A stretch of 64,000 nt of DNA from the NCBI RefSeq assembly GCF_032854445.1, contig NC_088301.1, forward strand, positions 43,449,187 through 43,513,186, given 5' to 3'. Positions 24,288-37,854 of this stretch are shown piece by piece. The notes under the pieces are model-generated. The model had not been told where the DNA came from, did no database searches, and saw only the letters and a program-made list of their open reading frames with translations. Position 1 is the first letter of the stretch. Every line of letters starts with the position of its first letter. The DNA is from Liolophura sinensis. Its lineage: Eukaryota; Mollusca; Polyplacophora; Chitonida; Chitonidae. The translations under genes and the position numbers were made by a program.

Positions 24288-25435
24288 TGCTCAGACGTTT
24301 CAGCCTCTTTCATTTTCTTTAGATTCAAGTAGCCAAAGGTTTGATTTCCATTAATTTAAAAAGTGCATCAAATAGAAACATACCTTTGTCAAGGTGTATT
24401 TAAAGCCATCATATCAAAATTTCGGACCTCATGCACATTCACTCACAGACGCATGAAGTTAGTAAATATTCTTCGACTAGTGTCATACGTATGTTGTGTG
24501 ATATTATTTCAGTCATTGCTTATACAGGAATGTCTCTTTTTGTCAAATTGTCTATAAAATGAGATATAACGAATCAATTTAAGAAGTGAGAATACTTATA
24601 CAAAATATTCTTGATACGATTATGGTTAACAAAGTTGTCTGATGTTGCTTTGTCAAATAAATGAAACCCTTTTGTTGAAGTTGTGTTTAAAGAAAACTAA
24701 ATTATCTAAATTATTTATGTTAAGTGCCTCAGAGTTGCTTTCATGGCGCACTTTCACAGCACTACGGCAACTTCTGGCTTTGATAGTTGGCGTATATTCA
24801 TCCAAACACGTGAGAAACACGTGATTCTCTTAGACTCTTTGTTTCTATACATTAAATTAAAGTGAATAATTTGAATCTTATTGTTCTGTTCAGTGAGACC
24901 CATCATTCCTCCACTGAAGTAAAGCTTCTAAGCATGTTAGAGTTACTTGCATTTAAATTTATTATTAGCTGATGTTGTACTACAGAAAAAAACACGATGA
25001 AAGATAAAACAAGCGCTCGGGCTTGTTTAAGGTGATCACAGTTTTGAATTAGTTTTATATTTGTTTTACCTCTTCGGTGACAAACGGACTTTATGTATCA
25101 CAGTTGTATATTTACTAAATGTCATCTGTGTTGCAGTTACTTGCCAAAATTGGCAGACATGCTATATAAATAATTTATGTTAAACAATGTGCCTGGTTTG
25201 CTACGTGGTCCTAAGGTTATTACTTGACGTGAATAAATTGACACCAGTTTAGGGACATGTGTACTTACATTTGAACTGACCACGTAGCCCGATATACACA
25301 ACAGTTTATGACCCATATTGTTTGGCTTCTCCATGCAAATGCATTGTATTAACCTATGCATACATGAAGCGGCTGGTATTTATATAGACCGTACATTTTG
25401 ATAGTTTTAACTTAAGCATTATTCATGAATTAACA

Positions 25436-25545
25436 TTCATTTATTAATTCATTTATTTATTTGATTGGTGTTTTACGAATAACTGAAGAATATTTAACTT
25501 ATACCACGGTGGGACGAAACAGAGGGAAACCCGAATGAAATATAC
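25436..25545 (-). repeat. AAAT-family SINE fragment
   Basis: tttatttatttgattggtgttttacg followed by a shortened body. Confidence 0.7.
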
Positions 25546-25869
25546 ATAAAGGAAGAATACACATATCGTAATAAAACAATTAACAATGTAATGAATCTGA
25601 TGCTGTTAAGAACCATGAGTTAAATTTAAGAAGATAAACGTATATTGGCAAACAATGTTCCACAATAGCAATTAACTGATGCTTACACGTCGCTGGAATG
25701 TTGTCCACTTTCTGCATATTGCCACAGCATGGCAACGGCATGTGTTCAGCGTTTGAGTTATGAACAGAAATGTACACCAAGTTACTAAGTCATTTAAGCC
25801 TTAGTTTAACAAAAACAAGCAGCCTTGTGAACCAAGTTAACACAAATGAACGATATTGTGATAAATGAA

Positions 25870-26181
25870 TTACACCCACTGAGGCAATGCACAAACTTTA
25901 GGTGTCATGCTTGCACTCTCCGTTGCTTCTGCATTAAATATCCAAGCTCCATAACGGATATTCGTATACCAGTCGCCTTCAATAATCGCGAAGCCAATTT
26001 TTAAAACAGCGTCCAACACAAACATATGTAAAAAGTATATAGGTGAAAGCGTTGTATGTGGAGAGAAGTCAACGGGGTTTTCAATGTTCCCGGAAAGACG
26101 CAAACGATGTTCTAGGCGCGTAAATTTAACATGCTCAGTCTTACAGGTGTTCACATTCAACTTGGCTGTCCTAGTCAACAC
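25870..26181 (-). pseudogene. Unrecognised exon-like ORF with one hydrophobic helix, best-preserved copy of a local family
   Basis: Open for 103 codons without an ATG at its 5' end (it begins at a GTG), so it looks like an exon, not a whole gene. Key segments are LEHRLRLSGNIENPVDF, then the hydrophobic stretch IYFLHMFVLDAVLKIGFAII, then EGDWYTNIRYGAWIFNAEA and a stop. Related but more broken copies lie at 28015-28290 and further right. I do not recognise the family. It could be the last exon of a small membrane protein that was duplicated locally and decayed. An AG that could serve as acceptor (gactag) lies near 26170-26175. Confidence 0.35.
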
Positions 26182-27440
26182 GGCGGAAATACATCAAGTG
26201 GTCACGGTTTAAGCGAAATTAGATAGAACCATGAAGCCGATCGAGCGAGAGCCTCTCAATCAGTAATCACCCTGAAAGCCCATTTTGTACACGACTGTCT
26301 GTTTCGACGCCTAAACTGACACACATAATTCTTGTAGTACATGTAATAACGTTAATTGATTTAAAGCTTCTTGGAGAAGGAACAATTGATAACACATTTG
26401 ATTTTTGAAAATTTTAAAACAGGTATTCGGTTTTGCAAATAAAATGCATAAATTTGATATCCCATATCGTCACTTTGTTAGTTTTCAATATCTTTGACAA
26501 CCGTAATTAAAAAATCCATCAGTAGAATAAAGTTTCCATAATCATGCTCGTTTTTCACAGCATGTTATAGCACGTCTTATAAGTCCTGAATATAGTATAC
26601 ATTTCTCTTTTTTATCAGCACTGCAGACTGTTGGCATCCAAGCGTAATTACAAACATGAACTATGATTACAATACATAGTGTTGGTTGTTATACATTTTA
26701 TAAATCGTGGAATCTCGATATAGAGGTATAACTCCATTGAAGCGAAAAAGGCAGGAAATTTATAAATTCCCTTTACGCGCTCTCACTGTTTGCTTATGGG
26801 CCTTGATGACAATGAGCGGTCGACGGCTCTAGTTTTGCCGTTTGCACAGTTTGTTGAAGACCATGCGTTTCCCACCAATATGGTCTGCATATCTGTACGT
26901 CACATGTGTAGGAAAGTTACTTTGCCAGTGGTTGGTGGTTTACCCTTGGTTCTCCGGCATCGTATATTTCACACTTTTCTAGCTTGGCATTAAATAACAG
27001 TAAAAAATAACTATAAAGTAAAATAAATAAATTCATGAATTAAAGAGAAATATATTTATTCGTAGCAATCCTACAATCAGTAGTTTGTTCCAGATATTAT
27101 CCCACTTCCAAGAAGATGTCGATCATTGAGTGATGCTTATGAGGTGCCATTTGTCATCGAACGATTGCAAGTATTACAGTGCTAGAATATAAAATGTATT
27201 GATTTCCATTTGTCATACGTGCATACTTTCCAGACAATTTCCTGGTACAAGCTGAACAGCCTGGTGAGTACACTGTGCTGTAATATAGTCTCTTCAGATA
27301 ATGCGCCACAAACTCTAGAGTGTGTACAAGTAAGTTATTCGAAGGGGAATAGGATGTAATCTGTTCAGTCTGGCACCAACATTGAAGCTGATCTGAATTA
27401 ACACATATGTGGTATTATATTCATCGTGTTTGGTATATAT

Positions 27441-27509
27441 GATGACAACACGGCATTTTGAGTAATACTAGACCAGTGACGTCTGATAAACTGCAATCAA
27501 TATCACTGT
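27441..27509. repeat. Duplicated non-coding block, copy 1
   Basis: Starts gatgacaaca and contains cagtgacgtct-ataaa-tgcaa. Clearly similar to 40597-40665 and more weakly to 39969-40030. No coding potential seen. Confidence 0.55.
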
Positions 27510-27869
27510 TTTTTTTGTTTTTGTTTTTACTTAATTCTGCTTAAGCCATCGTCCTAGGGGGCGTGTTAATTGCTACTACTTATACATTTACATGAACAGT
27601 TAGAATAAAACCGTGACTGAGGGAAAATGACAATTTTCACCGCTCACGTGTGACCATTTGCCAGCTATCACACTGTCATCGCTGCTCTTGTTTTACTCTC
27701 TATGCTGTCCGTCTTAATTATATTTTAGATCAAAAACTTACTACATTTAAAGAACAATTTAAAGCGCCACCAAGATGAGAAGGAAATGTCCCGTACAGAT
27801 GCAATGATACGCATAAAAGATTACAGCATTTACAGTAAAACCAGTGCGGCGACGACACCGTGACAGCCA

Positions 27870-27990
27870 CCGGTGAAATACGACCTCTTGTAAGTTTACC
27901 TCAGATAGGATTTATTCTAAACTATATGTTAATACTTAAAGGGTAACAACTTACGCCCCGCTTAGAACAATGGCTGAAGCAGAATTATAG
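27870..27990. repeat. Second duplicated block, copy 1
   Basis: Begins ccggtgaaatacgacctctt and ends agcagaattatag. Related to 40830-40959 (same order of motifs) and to 41420-41461 (start only). Confidence 0.5.
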
Positions 27991-28014
27991 GTAAAAAAGG
28001 GCATTCTTATCAGT

Positions 28015-28290
28015 TTACCTAAGCGAGAATTTATGCGTCGAAACAGACATTTGTATACCAGCCGTCAAACAATAAGGACGTTCCAGGTCAATAATCGCAA
28101 GGCCAATTCCCAACACGACGCATAACACAAACCACCAAAGAACTAAGAAAGTATATAAAGTACAATAATAGGACTGAATCATGCAGAGAAGCGGTGAACA
28201 GTTTTCAGTGATGGTGGAAAGACGCAAGGTATGTTCTGAGCGACTGAGTGAAGTCAGTATTCAAATCGTGTACCATGCTGGAATATAAGT
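28015..28290 (-). pseudogene. Second copy of the exon-like block, open frame
   Basis: Aligns with the 25870-26181 block: SEHTLRLSTITEN, then hydrophobic TFLVLWWFVLCVVLGIGLAII, then DLERPYCLTAGIQMS and a stop. The frame is open over about 80 codons. A CAG acceptor (ATTCCAG) lies near 28280. The shared order Arg-rich start, single helix, polar tail supports common origin. Confidence 0.35.
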
Positions 28291-29231
28291 TGTCGATAAC
28301 AAAACACCTACCTCAGTTGCGCTTTGATTGGAATTGTTTAACGTGGTGATCTAATTCAACACGATGAATATACACGCCTCAGCGCCGGGTTAAGCGGAAT
28401 TATATACACTCATGAAGGAAAACGTCAGAGATTCTGGACGCTTTGTCCATATTATTTACAAGAAAAGTATTTACCCACTGAAAAAATTAAGAAACTTGGA
28501 GTGAAGGCGTTTGATGGAATAACCTTGACACACTAGTTTTAACAGCAATAACTTGTGACTTTAATTTAAATCGTCACACAATATACAGGATCTAGCAAAT
28601 GCTACAAGTTTATGGATGCTACAAGTTTATGGATTTTGGTGCAAATGCACACAAAGTATAGCAACCTTGAGACAAGGACATGTACATAAATGGTACCTGG
28701 ACATATAAACGATATGAAGACAACATTTTGAAAAAAAAGGTATGATCTTCTGGCTTTATGTTATCGATCAGACCACATTTATGTATACAGGCCAAGGAAC
28801 AAAATCGAGACCACTGTTTGTGGACCCCAATTCATCTGCAAACTCTTGCTTTTCATTCAATTTTGCCTATTGTACAATATTAACGTATTGTACTTGTACA
28901 TACTCTATTTCTGATGCAATAATTATATAAACCATGGCGTTAAACAACAATCAAACAAACAAGTAAAAAAAAAATAAAATAAATATTTGTTTATGCTTTG
29001 CACACGTGTACACTGTCTTAATATCTTGTTTCAATACTGGTATTTTCTCTTCCATACATGCATGTGTTGAAAATAAAAGGTTCAGCTTCTTGTTTGCATT
29101 TGTTATTATCTGACCGTGCGCCGCGCCAGGCCAAGTTCATATGGTTCGTTTTCAATACTAGAGACTAAGTTTGTAAGCAATAGTCCATATTAAAGTATAA
29201 AATACGGAAGACTACTCCATGGAAAGTGTGT

Positions 29232-29302
29232 ATGTATGGGGTTTAACGTCGTTCTTAAAAATGTTTCGGTCATATGACGCGGAGGAGTCATTAGGCGACC
29301 AT
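29232..29302 (-). repeat. ACTC-family SINE, 3' fragment
   Basis: ggggtttaacgtcgt and gtcatatgacg match the 3' end of the family in the orientation of the 16172 copy; the head is missing. Confidence 0.65.
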
Positions 29303-30559
29303 GGAGAGTACAACACCACTTCGGTAATTTGATGTCTTTATATGTCTGTCCGTTTTACTTTATTTTTGTACATAAAAAACGAAAACATCGTTAATGTAAT
29401 CTCAAACAGAATGTAAATTTTGAATTATGCACTTTCATTTAACTCTTTGCAGCTATATGACTTTGTTGAGGGCAAGTGGACATGATTGAGCATTATTATG
29501 GCTTGTGAAGGCTACCGAAGCCTCTACCCAAGTAACACGGGATGACAGAACTCTATCATGGGGAGAAATCTAACAGGCACCTCTCTGGCTCGCAACACAG
29601 CTTTCAGTCTGGAACCACATGTCAGGAAGACTGACATGTTGAATTAACACACGCACTCAGTCACGATGTTGTAATAATCGGCCCGTCGCGTGGCGCGTAC
29701 ACGTTCATAGCTTGTCAATTACAACTGCGGATATCCTGCCTTGATTCAAATGTAGTGAGCTATAAAAGGCCTTTCTGTTGTTATTAGACTAAATCCTCCA
29801 TCATTGTTACTCGTCTGTTTCCAAACAAAACGCATTTGTCATATTTGTATCTTGAAAGGTAGTGTTATGTGTTTTTGTTTCCTTACACAATATGTGATTT
29901 CTTACACAAAAATGTTTACATTTACCGATGCTAAAATTCTTCCACGGAGACACACTGTAGGCTTATAAGTGACACCGTGTAAAAATCATTAAACACACGG
30001 TCGTCAACATATGCTTAAGCGCAATTTCTCAAGCGAAATAATAGCCGAAGATTACCAGTAAAACTAAAGCACTCTGTAACATGTTGGAAAATTTTGGAAT
30101 CCCAACCAAAACGGCAATAATTACTGTTCTTTGAAACCATAACATTTGTGTGGAAACCAGGCAAGGGTATAGTCACAGCATCGCATCATCACACCCTCGC
30201 TCAAGGCCTCTTGAACATGGCCCAGGGCGTTCAAGCCACATTGACGGCCATGCTGCGATTCTGTCCTTTTCTACAACCGTAAATTACACAGGTGTATATG
30301 CAAACCAAAGCTCTGTAATATGCGACAGACAAGGAATCAACAATGGGGGATGGAAATGTTTAAGATATGTAGTTGCAAAAGTTACTACAAATCGTACACC
30401 ATCATGATATCCAGTTTGAACTGGAATAAAAACTCAAAGGGCCCTTTCTGACCGCGTTGAAAAACGGGTTTTCAGGACAGCTCACGTGACATTGATGAGT
30501 GAGACCTTGGAAGTGCATACATGTACATATGTATTTCGCTGGCTGGAATTCCAACATCT

Positions 30560-30800
30560 ATGAGCATCGGAACACACATTGACATGTCCATCGTCAACCT
30601 TAATGGACCTTCCAGATCAATAATTTATCACATAACGGACATCCTTCAATACAAGCCACCAAAGAACTAACAAAGTATACGTGAAATTAAGAGTTGCTTC
30701 GGTTTCTTTATTCCAGGTCCTTGTCTGCGCATAGAGATATCACATATGTAAAGTCGGAACAGATTTCAATGGTGCCAGAAAGACACTGTTTGGTTTGCTG
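30560..30800 (-). pseudogene. Decayed copy of the exon-like block
   Basis: The reverse strand contains LLVLWWLVLK followed by remnants aligned to the helix and tail of the other copies, but with stops and frame changes. Confidence 0.3.
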
Positions 30801-30989
30801 TATATTGGCAAAAATTACATTTTCCCACCGAACGTATTCCAGTTGACATACACAATGATGCCACCATTTCCTGTTGGTGTCCTACACCCGAGTATATTCA
30901 CCATAAACTTAACGACCATCGAATATAAATAAACAGAGTTTTTGCGGAAGGAGTCAACACTTCAGTTAGATTACAATACCAGCATACAT

Positions 30990-31148
30990 ATTTATTTATT
31001 TATTTGTATGGTGTTTTACGCCGTACTCCAGAACATTTTACTTATACGACGACTCCCAGCATTAGGGTAGAGCCCGGGGTAGGGGGACCCGCGACCAGCG
31101 ACAGGTTGCTGACAAACTTTACCACGTGCAACTAGAGACGAAGCCACA
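30990..31148 (-). repeat. AAAT-family SINE fragment
   Basis: Tail and ggtgttttacgccgtactcc body; the head is not recognisable. Confidence 0.75.
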
Positions 31149-32204
31149 AATGAATGTCATTGATGGATAGTTAATCCGTTACAGCACATTAGGATTGCTC
31201 TGTAGCTCAATCACGAATTACATAATTAGTCTTCTCATGCTCTATTTTGTTTGTTCTCAAAACCTCTGCATCATTTAAAACAGTTACTACGTAAGGGTAC
31301 ACACATACGTATGTGACTGTATATACACCAGAAGTCCTTCTTTTGCTGCTAGTGTTTGGATAAAAACAATAATAGTCATTTCCCGCCAAAGTTACAAGCA
31401 CGATGAACATTATACGTCTCCTAAAACGAACGAAAGTAAATACATTTTCTTCACCATGTGGGTAACATTCGTGTTGTGTAGCCTGAATGAATTTGCCCAG
31501 CAGGTTATGAAGACGTGACAAAAAAGAGCAATATAACATGTATACTAACAGATACAATATTACGGAACACTAACAATAGTTTACAACTATGAAGATAATT
31601 TGCTGTATCCGTCTGAAATAACCTGTTGAAAAATACCTTCAGATCGGTATACAAGATCATTGGAAATGCATCCATCATACGCAGGTACCAAAACTAAAAT
31701 GCTGAATACGTTTATGATTAATTCTATCACGATCGCAATAGTATGCTACTGTATATTTACTCAGACAGCATAATGTTGTTTTGACCATTGCATAGTAGTA
31801 TTGTAGGTTGAGTATGTCTCTATGAGTGCTGATTGAATATCTGAAAGCCTGACTTGATTACGCTAGAGTGTGTCGGGTGAGTGTGCCGATTGAATATGTC
31901 TGAAATCGTCGGTTGAATATGTCTAAGAGCAGATGATGAATGTGTCTCATACAGAGATTTTTTGTTTAACTGAAACAAACATGATTATTTGGCATTTGTC
32001 GTAAATAACTATATAGAATAGCTTATTGGTCTAATGTAGCAAGGCATTCGAAATTCGAAAAGTTGAGTCCCAGTAAGAAATATCATTTAAATCAACTTCA
32101 TACATTTAGACGTAACAGTAGCGACCAGCATCGAAAGAGATCCATAAATATCTGTTTCTACAGCAGAGTAAACTTGTATTTATGTTTGTGTAAATTGATG
32201 AGCT

Positions 32205-32285
32205 GCAGATCTATGCGTCGAAACAGACATTCGTATACCAGCGGTCAACCAGGACGTTGCAGGTCAATAATCGCAAGGCCAAAAC
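32205..32285 (-). pseudogene. Short copy of the exon-like block
   Basis: About 80 bp nearly the same as 28030-28115: the stretch reading gcgtcgaaacagacat and then tcaataatcgcaaggccaa occurs in both. Only the tail of the block is kept. Confidence 0.4.
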
Positions 32286-32474
32286 GCAAAGACCACTGAA
32301 AACAGAATAAACATATAAACCTTCACTTTTGGAATAAATTTTAAAGCCCATATAAATGCATTCATATTTAAATTCATGGCCATATTTTATTATTGAATGT
32401 GGAACGTATTTACCTAAAAGGTTTTAAAAAACCACAAGTATTTTAGTTTTCATTTGTGTGTCTGATGGCGACTT

Positions 32475-32650
32475 CTTTATTTATTTGACTGGTGTTTAAC
32501 GCCGTGTTCAAGAATATTTCACTTATACGACGATGACCACCATTATGATGGGAGGAAACCGGACAGAGAACCCATGACCACGCATCCGCAGATTATGATT
32601 TGTTTATTTATTTGATTGGTATTTAACACCGTACTCACGCAGATTATGAG
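32475..32650 (-). repeat. Two partial AAAT-family SINEs in tandem
   Basis: A partial copy (32475-32595) is followed directly by a second tail-plus-start (32598-32650); both keep the tttatttgattgg and accgtactca-like parts. Confidence 0.7.
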
Positions 32651-33939
32651 GTCGATTACTTAATTGTATATGTTTCCGGGCAATCCATCTTTCCCCAACC
32701 ATGTGGAACATACATGTATATTGGTCTTCATGTTATAGGTGAAAAAAATTGGAATATTGCGTTGAACAATAACCAGTCGATAAATAAAGCAATCATTGCA
32801 TGTTGCCCTTTTTTAAAAATCCATCTTAAACTAGGGATGAGTGAGCTCAACCACCTTTCAAATCGGTCGAGGTGCTGCCTGTCCTCTGGGTCTAATCCAG
32901 TATATGTTTGCTTGGTACAATCTGCTCGTGGACTTTAGTACTACGTTGGCTATAAGAGGTTTTTACATTCCGGCGGAGGTTTGCTGGAGACTGAATCTTA
33001 ATTTTCAACCCCGTACTCAGGGGTGTTTATAAGCGCCGAATAATTGACTCTCTTTTGATCAAAGGATTTATATAAATAGTTGAGTAAGACCAAGTGGGCA
33101 GGGAAAATGTCAAGTAGATCGTAACGGTAAATGATATCTATTTATCAATTTGCCCTTGTAGTCTGGCGCACGTACTCAGGCTAAGGGCGTGTACCTGTCT
33201 ACTCGTACATATATCGTCCAGACATCTGATGACAAGCACAAACCAGTTTTCTTTGCAATAGTTGCAATGATAAAAAAAACCATTCAAAATAAAAAAAGTA
33301 ATTAATACTTTGGGCACAATTAAGATTTACACATCTTTGGACTAACCTTAAATTTTAAAAAAGAAATAAATTGTCAAATTCTTTTACTAACGGGCAGCCA
33401 TTGGCATGCCTCCCTAGGGCAGGGAGAAAGCAAGAGGCGCCATATAGTGGTTTGTTTGGCAGCAAACTCGACCAAACATTCGTATAAACCCCTCATTTAC
33501 CAACATTTCAGAGACACCATTGACAGATTGCCTATCCTTGATACTGTTTTCATGACCAATTGCAATCTCCTCAAGTCTGGGAGGCCTCTTCTTTGTTCCT
33601 CACGACTATACTATGGCTACCATTTACTGGCATGGACTACCTTATATCTCAAGACAAACATCTTGTAAGTCTTTGTTTATTTGCCATGTGTATCTTATAC
33701 AAGCCCCCAGTTGTGTGGCAACCCCAACAACTTAGCTGTTAAAGAGAACACAATTCTGGTAGCCAATCAGCGTATAATAAGGACAAACAAATCAAGAACA
33801 ATCTTGTATAAAACACGCTTGCAGAGGTCCTCCCAATGTCCGTGTTTTCTGCTTTGAATCAGTCCTAAAACAAAAGATTATTAATTGCTTAATAAGCGTT
33901 TCTTTTGGTTTTGTAATAAAGTTTGCGGTATTAAAAATA

Positions 33940-34180
33940 TTTATTTATTTATTTATTTATTTGACTGGTGTTTTACGCCGTACTCACTCAGAATATTTCA
34001 CTTATACGACGGCGGCAAGCATTATGGTGGGAGGAAACCGGGCACAGCCGAGGAAAAACCCACGACCATCCGCAGGTTGCCAGCATGAGCTGGACTTAAC
34101 TCACAGCGACCGCATTGGTGAGAGGCTTCTGGGTCATTACGATGCGCTAGTGTGCTAAAAAAGTGAACCACGGAGGCCCC
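33940..34180 (-). repeat. AAAT-family SINE, full length
   Basis: The best-preserved copy: tail of five TTTA units, ggtgttttacgccgtactca, gtgggaggaaaccgggcaca, B box acttaactcacagcg and head end ccacggaggcccc. Confidence 0.88.
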
Positions 34181-35569
34181 TCCAGCTCGACTATTCGTGC
34201 CTTTTATGTCTAAGATAACACTGCACGGTTCCAAAAAAATTGACTATTCCACCCTTTAAGAAAATGTGCCATCTATATATTATTTACCGCACAGAAAATG
34301 TATAAGTATAAAACCCTGAATTATATGTCGGTAAGTAACTTATCGACAAACCGAAACATAACCTCTCTGACATCCGTAAGCATAATGTTCATAAAAATCC
34401 AGGATCACCTTTGGAAATAAGTGAGAGGATTTATAGTTTGATATATACGTGGAAGATCGGTAAATCAGAAAACAAAAGTTGGAAAAGTTTTGTCAGTGAA
34501 TTTTATGGCTTTGCTCAGCATGAATTGGACGGTAGTAAGTCAAATATGTTTCATGTACGTAGGCATACACCGAACGTTGAGTTTGCGGGTTCAACCTTGC
34601 AGGTTCTTCCACCGTGACCTCCTCGTATGGGAGAGTCTTCAGGGCGGTGTAGAATTAAATTAATCAAACCAAAGCATCTCAGCTGAAAATGTTATTGTTA
34701 TTATTGTATGAACTTACGTTTGGTAGCTAAAGGCGTACAGCACAGGTCCTCCAAGCAGTGGACCTACAACAATTGATCGCGAAAAGTGGCATAAAAAAAA
34801 GCCCAGGCACATATTTTTATATTCGGCTGTTTATGATTTATAGTGAACTAGGACATAGGTCACAAGACTTTAAATGTGGTGAATGCTTCGTCAAATCTAT
34901 TTTGATCTTGACAAAAAATATCAAAGTTGACAAAAATTCTTTCATTAAAAGTCTGTAACAGTACCACATCGTCTCGCGTTTTTCTCTGTCGCAACCAAAA
35001 TTCCGTAAAGGAACAATTGACAATACAGCAACAATAATGTAAAGTAACAGCTACAAGGAATGTGCGCAACTCGATGCTAAGTCAGTTCTGTAAACATACA
35101 GCATGTTCTTGTATATGTACAGTGTTTTTTTTAGATCACCAATAAATCAATTTCAGCGATCTGTATATACAGAGAGTTGGAAATGAACCCGAGGTGGCAA
35201 TGGCGCAAGACTATGGTGGCGAGTACACGCTTTCTATCGTCCATGCTGTCAACGATTTGGTATCATTTGGTAATGATTCTTTGGTATTCGGATGTATTAA
35301 ATGAACAAGGCACGTTTTCTTAAGATGACACACTATGTATAGCTTTCGGGATCTAATGAGTAACCTCAGAAAAATTCTTTTAACGGAAAAAGTGGCAGCT
35401 TACGGGATTAATATACAGCCACCATTTTAAATACGTGATTTCTTGTTGTATTCTGTAGAATACAGTTATTTTAGAAATAGTTTAAGGCTTTAGAAAAGGA
35501 AATACACTACATAAAGAAATCAGGTAACCTTGACGCTATAGATGTATTCAAAAGTTAGGCGTCATAGCA

Positions 35570-35760
35570 TTCATAATAATACTAATATTCGCATACTAGT
35601 TATCATGGATTTTGGTAATAATCACATGACCAATTTCCAAAGCAACGTTCAACACAAACTATCAGAAAACCAAAATAGTAGGTTAGAAATTAGGTGGAGC
35701 CACGTAGAGATAAGCAATCCACACAGTTTTGACGATACCAGAAAGTAAACTTCATTGTTA
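35570..35760 (-). pseudogene. Decayed copy of the exon-like block
   Basis: The reverse strand reads FVLNVALEIGHVIITKI in one frame, matching FVLDAVLKIGFAIIEGD, with stop codons before and after. Confidence 0.3.
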
Positions 35761-36009
35761 TCTATATCCTGAACCATGACATATAACATACATGTCGTTG
35801 ATTAATTTAATGTATCTTAGTTGCGCTTTGATTGCTACTATTCATATAGCTCCATTCAACAGGATGCATTACTAACCCCTAACACAGGGTTAAGCCTTAT
35901 TAGACACAATTATGAAGCTAAACATCCGAGATTCAGGAGACTGTGTCTTTATATATTTACTCAAAAGAGAATTGCGCTCATTGTAAAATTTAAAAAACTT
36001 AAGGAAAAA

Positions 36010-36240
36010 GTTATGCCGCGGAACCAACCGTCGACCAAAATGGATGTTCCAGGTCAATACTGGTGCGGATAATTCCCAAAACGTCGTTTAACACAAACTA
36101 CCAAAGACAATATATGAAGTACGAAATTAGGAGTAAATTATGCAAAGAGAAGCAGTCAACGTTTTTCAATGATGCTGGCAAGATGCACGGTACGCTCTAG
36201 GCGAATGAGTGAAATCAGTATTCAAATCGTGCTTGTATAT
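36010..36240 (-). pseudogene. Decayed copy of the exon-like block
   Basis: Nucleotide similarity to 28070-28290 over most of its length (tgttccaggtcaata, acacaaactaccaaag, gtcagtattcaaatcgtg-like stretches) but the frame is broken by stops and indels. Confidence 0.35.
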
Positions 36241-36341
36241 AAGTTATCGATAATATAATATGTATCTCAGTTGCGTAACACGATGAATATATTGCCCCTA
36301 GCCCCGGGTTAAGAGTTAGACAAATTATGAAGCAGGGTTAC

Positions 36342-36596
36342 TCACAAGAGAGTTGAACTCATAGTAAAACAAATGCTATAAATGCACACGCCATATGCAC
36401 AGTCCTCTGGTTTAGTGCTGTCCAAGTAAGGGTAATTCTCAACGACAAAATTGAAACTTTCCCTCTTGTCGTAAAGTTTACGAGAGAGGAAACCGTTCGG
36501 GTCTTTGTACAGTTCTTGGTTCAGATAAGATGTACCATCTGGAGAGTCTGTGGTTTCTTTCAAATCTATCGAAGGTGGATATATATATCTTTTCAC
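36342..36596 (-). mobile_element. Fragment of a retroelement-encoded protein
   Basis: The minus-strand frame contains ETTDSPDGTSYLNQELYKD, then NGFLSRKLYDKRESFNF, then YPYLDS and AYGVCIY. The KLYDKRxxFNF ... YPxLDS ... AYGVYI pattern is one I know from reverse-transcriptase-associated proteins widespread in marine invertebrate genomes. Only about 60 residues match; it stops at 36342 and has no intact catalytic domain in view. It sits within the decayed duplication array. Confidence 0.6.
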
Positions 36597-37854
36597 CAGG
36601 AAAATATCGAACCTGGTAAGGATTATACTCTTTAGTAATTAATGTCCAAGACGATAATTTTTGGCGTAAAAAACAAGACAGGATTTCTACATATAGACTT
36701 CAGACATATAGAAAACTATCAAGAGTGGTAGAGATTACGCTGTTTTAATAATTTCATACACAATCGTATTCATACGAGAATAGATTCTGCCAAAAGAGGG
36801 GCACAATTTGTACTCCCTATTCACATTCCCTATATCCAATGTTTCGCGGCATTACACGTGTGTACATGTTTCTCCCGGCGGGTACCCAGACGGTAGACTG
36901 AAGAAGACCTTGAAATTAACGCAGCGGTGATGTGTGTTTGTCAACACTACAACAGATAATGATCAAATTCTTTCAACTGATCTCCACTAGGAATCGTGGT
37001 ATAAAGAGTATAGAGATCCCTATTGTAGATGTCCACCATTTTAACCAAATACTGAAACGCAATTATAATTGCGATAAAAATTGTATGAAAAACACTAAAG
37101 GAAAACACTAACGTGAAGTATACATCAAATGAAAGTCCACTTAACCCTGTCCACAAAAATAGCTTCATTTATTTTTATTTTTCAAATTTTTTCAAACAAG
37201 TAAAATGCATTTCAAAGTTTTAATTTTCGGTGGCCTTCATTTCATTATTCTAAGTGCATTTAAATACTTATCTATACATGTATTCGCGGACTGGACCTTG
37301 AAACGAACTATTTCCAGCAAAAAATATGGATGTGACGTCACTGATACCCTCTGGGTCACTATATTTTATTCCGTTGGAAAAATTCTAAAAAAAATAAATC
37401 GAACTGTTTTCTTGGACTTTGTTTAATGGTCTTTCATCTGATATATACTTCATTTTTTGCTTTCTTTGCCTTAAAAAAAACCCAACAGACATAATCAAAC
37501 ACAGAATATTATTGTGAATAACGAGCAATGGCTACAAGTGATGTATACAAGTGATGGATATACCATATGTCATATCCGCAAAAAGCGCTCTCAAATTGAT
37601 AATGAAAAAAAATTGCTACCTAACACCCAAATTACTAATTTGCTGTTATATGGTAAAACGGTTTACATTGTTCATGGTTTACGAGTTTGCTCCTCGACTT
37701 ATGGCTGCAGCATTGTGGTTCATGGATATATATAACCACAAAATTAAATAAAACAGCTTCGAACTGTACAATGCATTGAAGAAAAACTTATTATATTATT
37801 ATATAATAAACATGTTTGTATTTGATATAAAACTGTGGTTATTCTAAGTAATCA

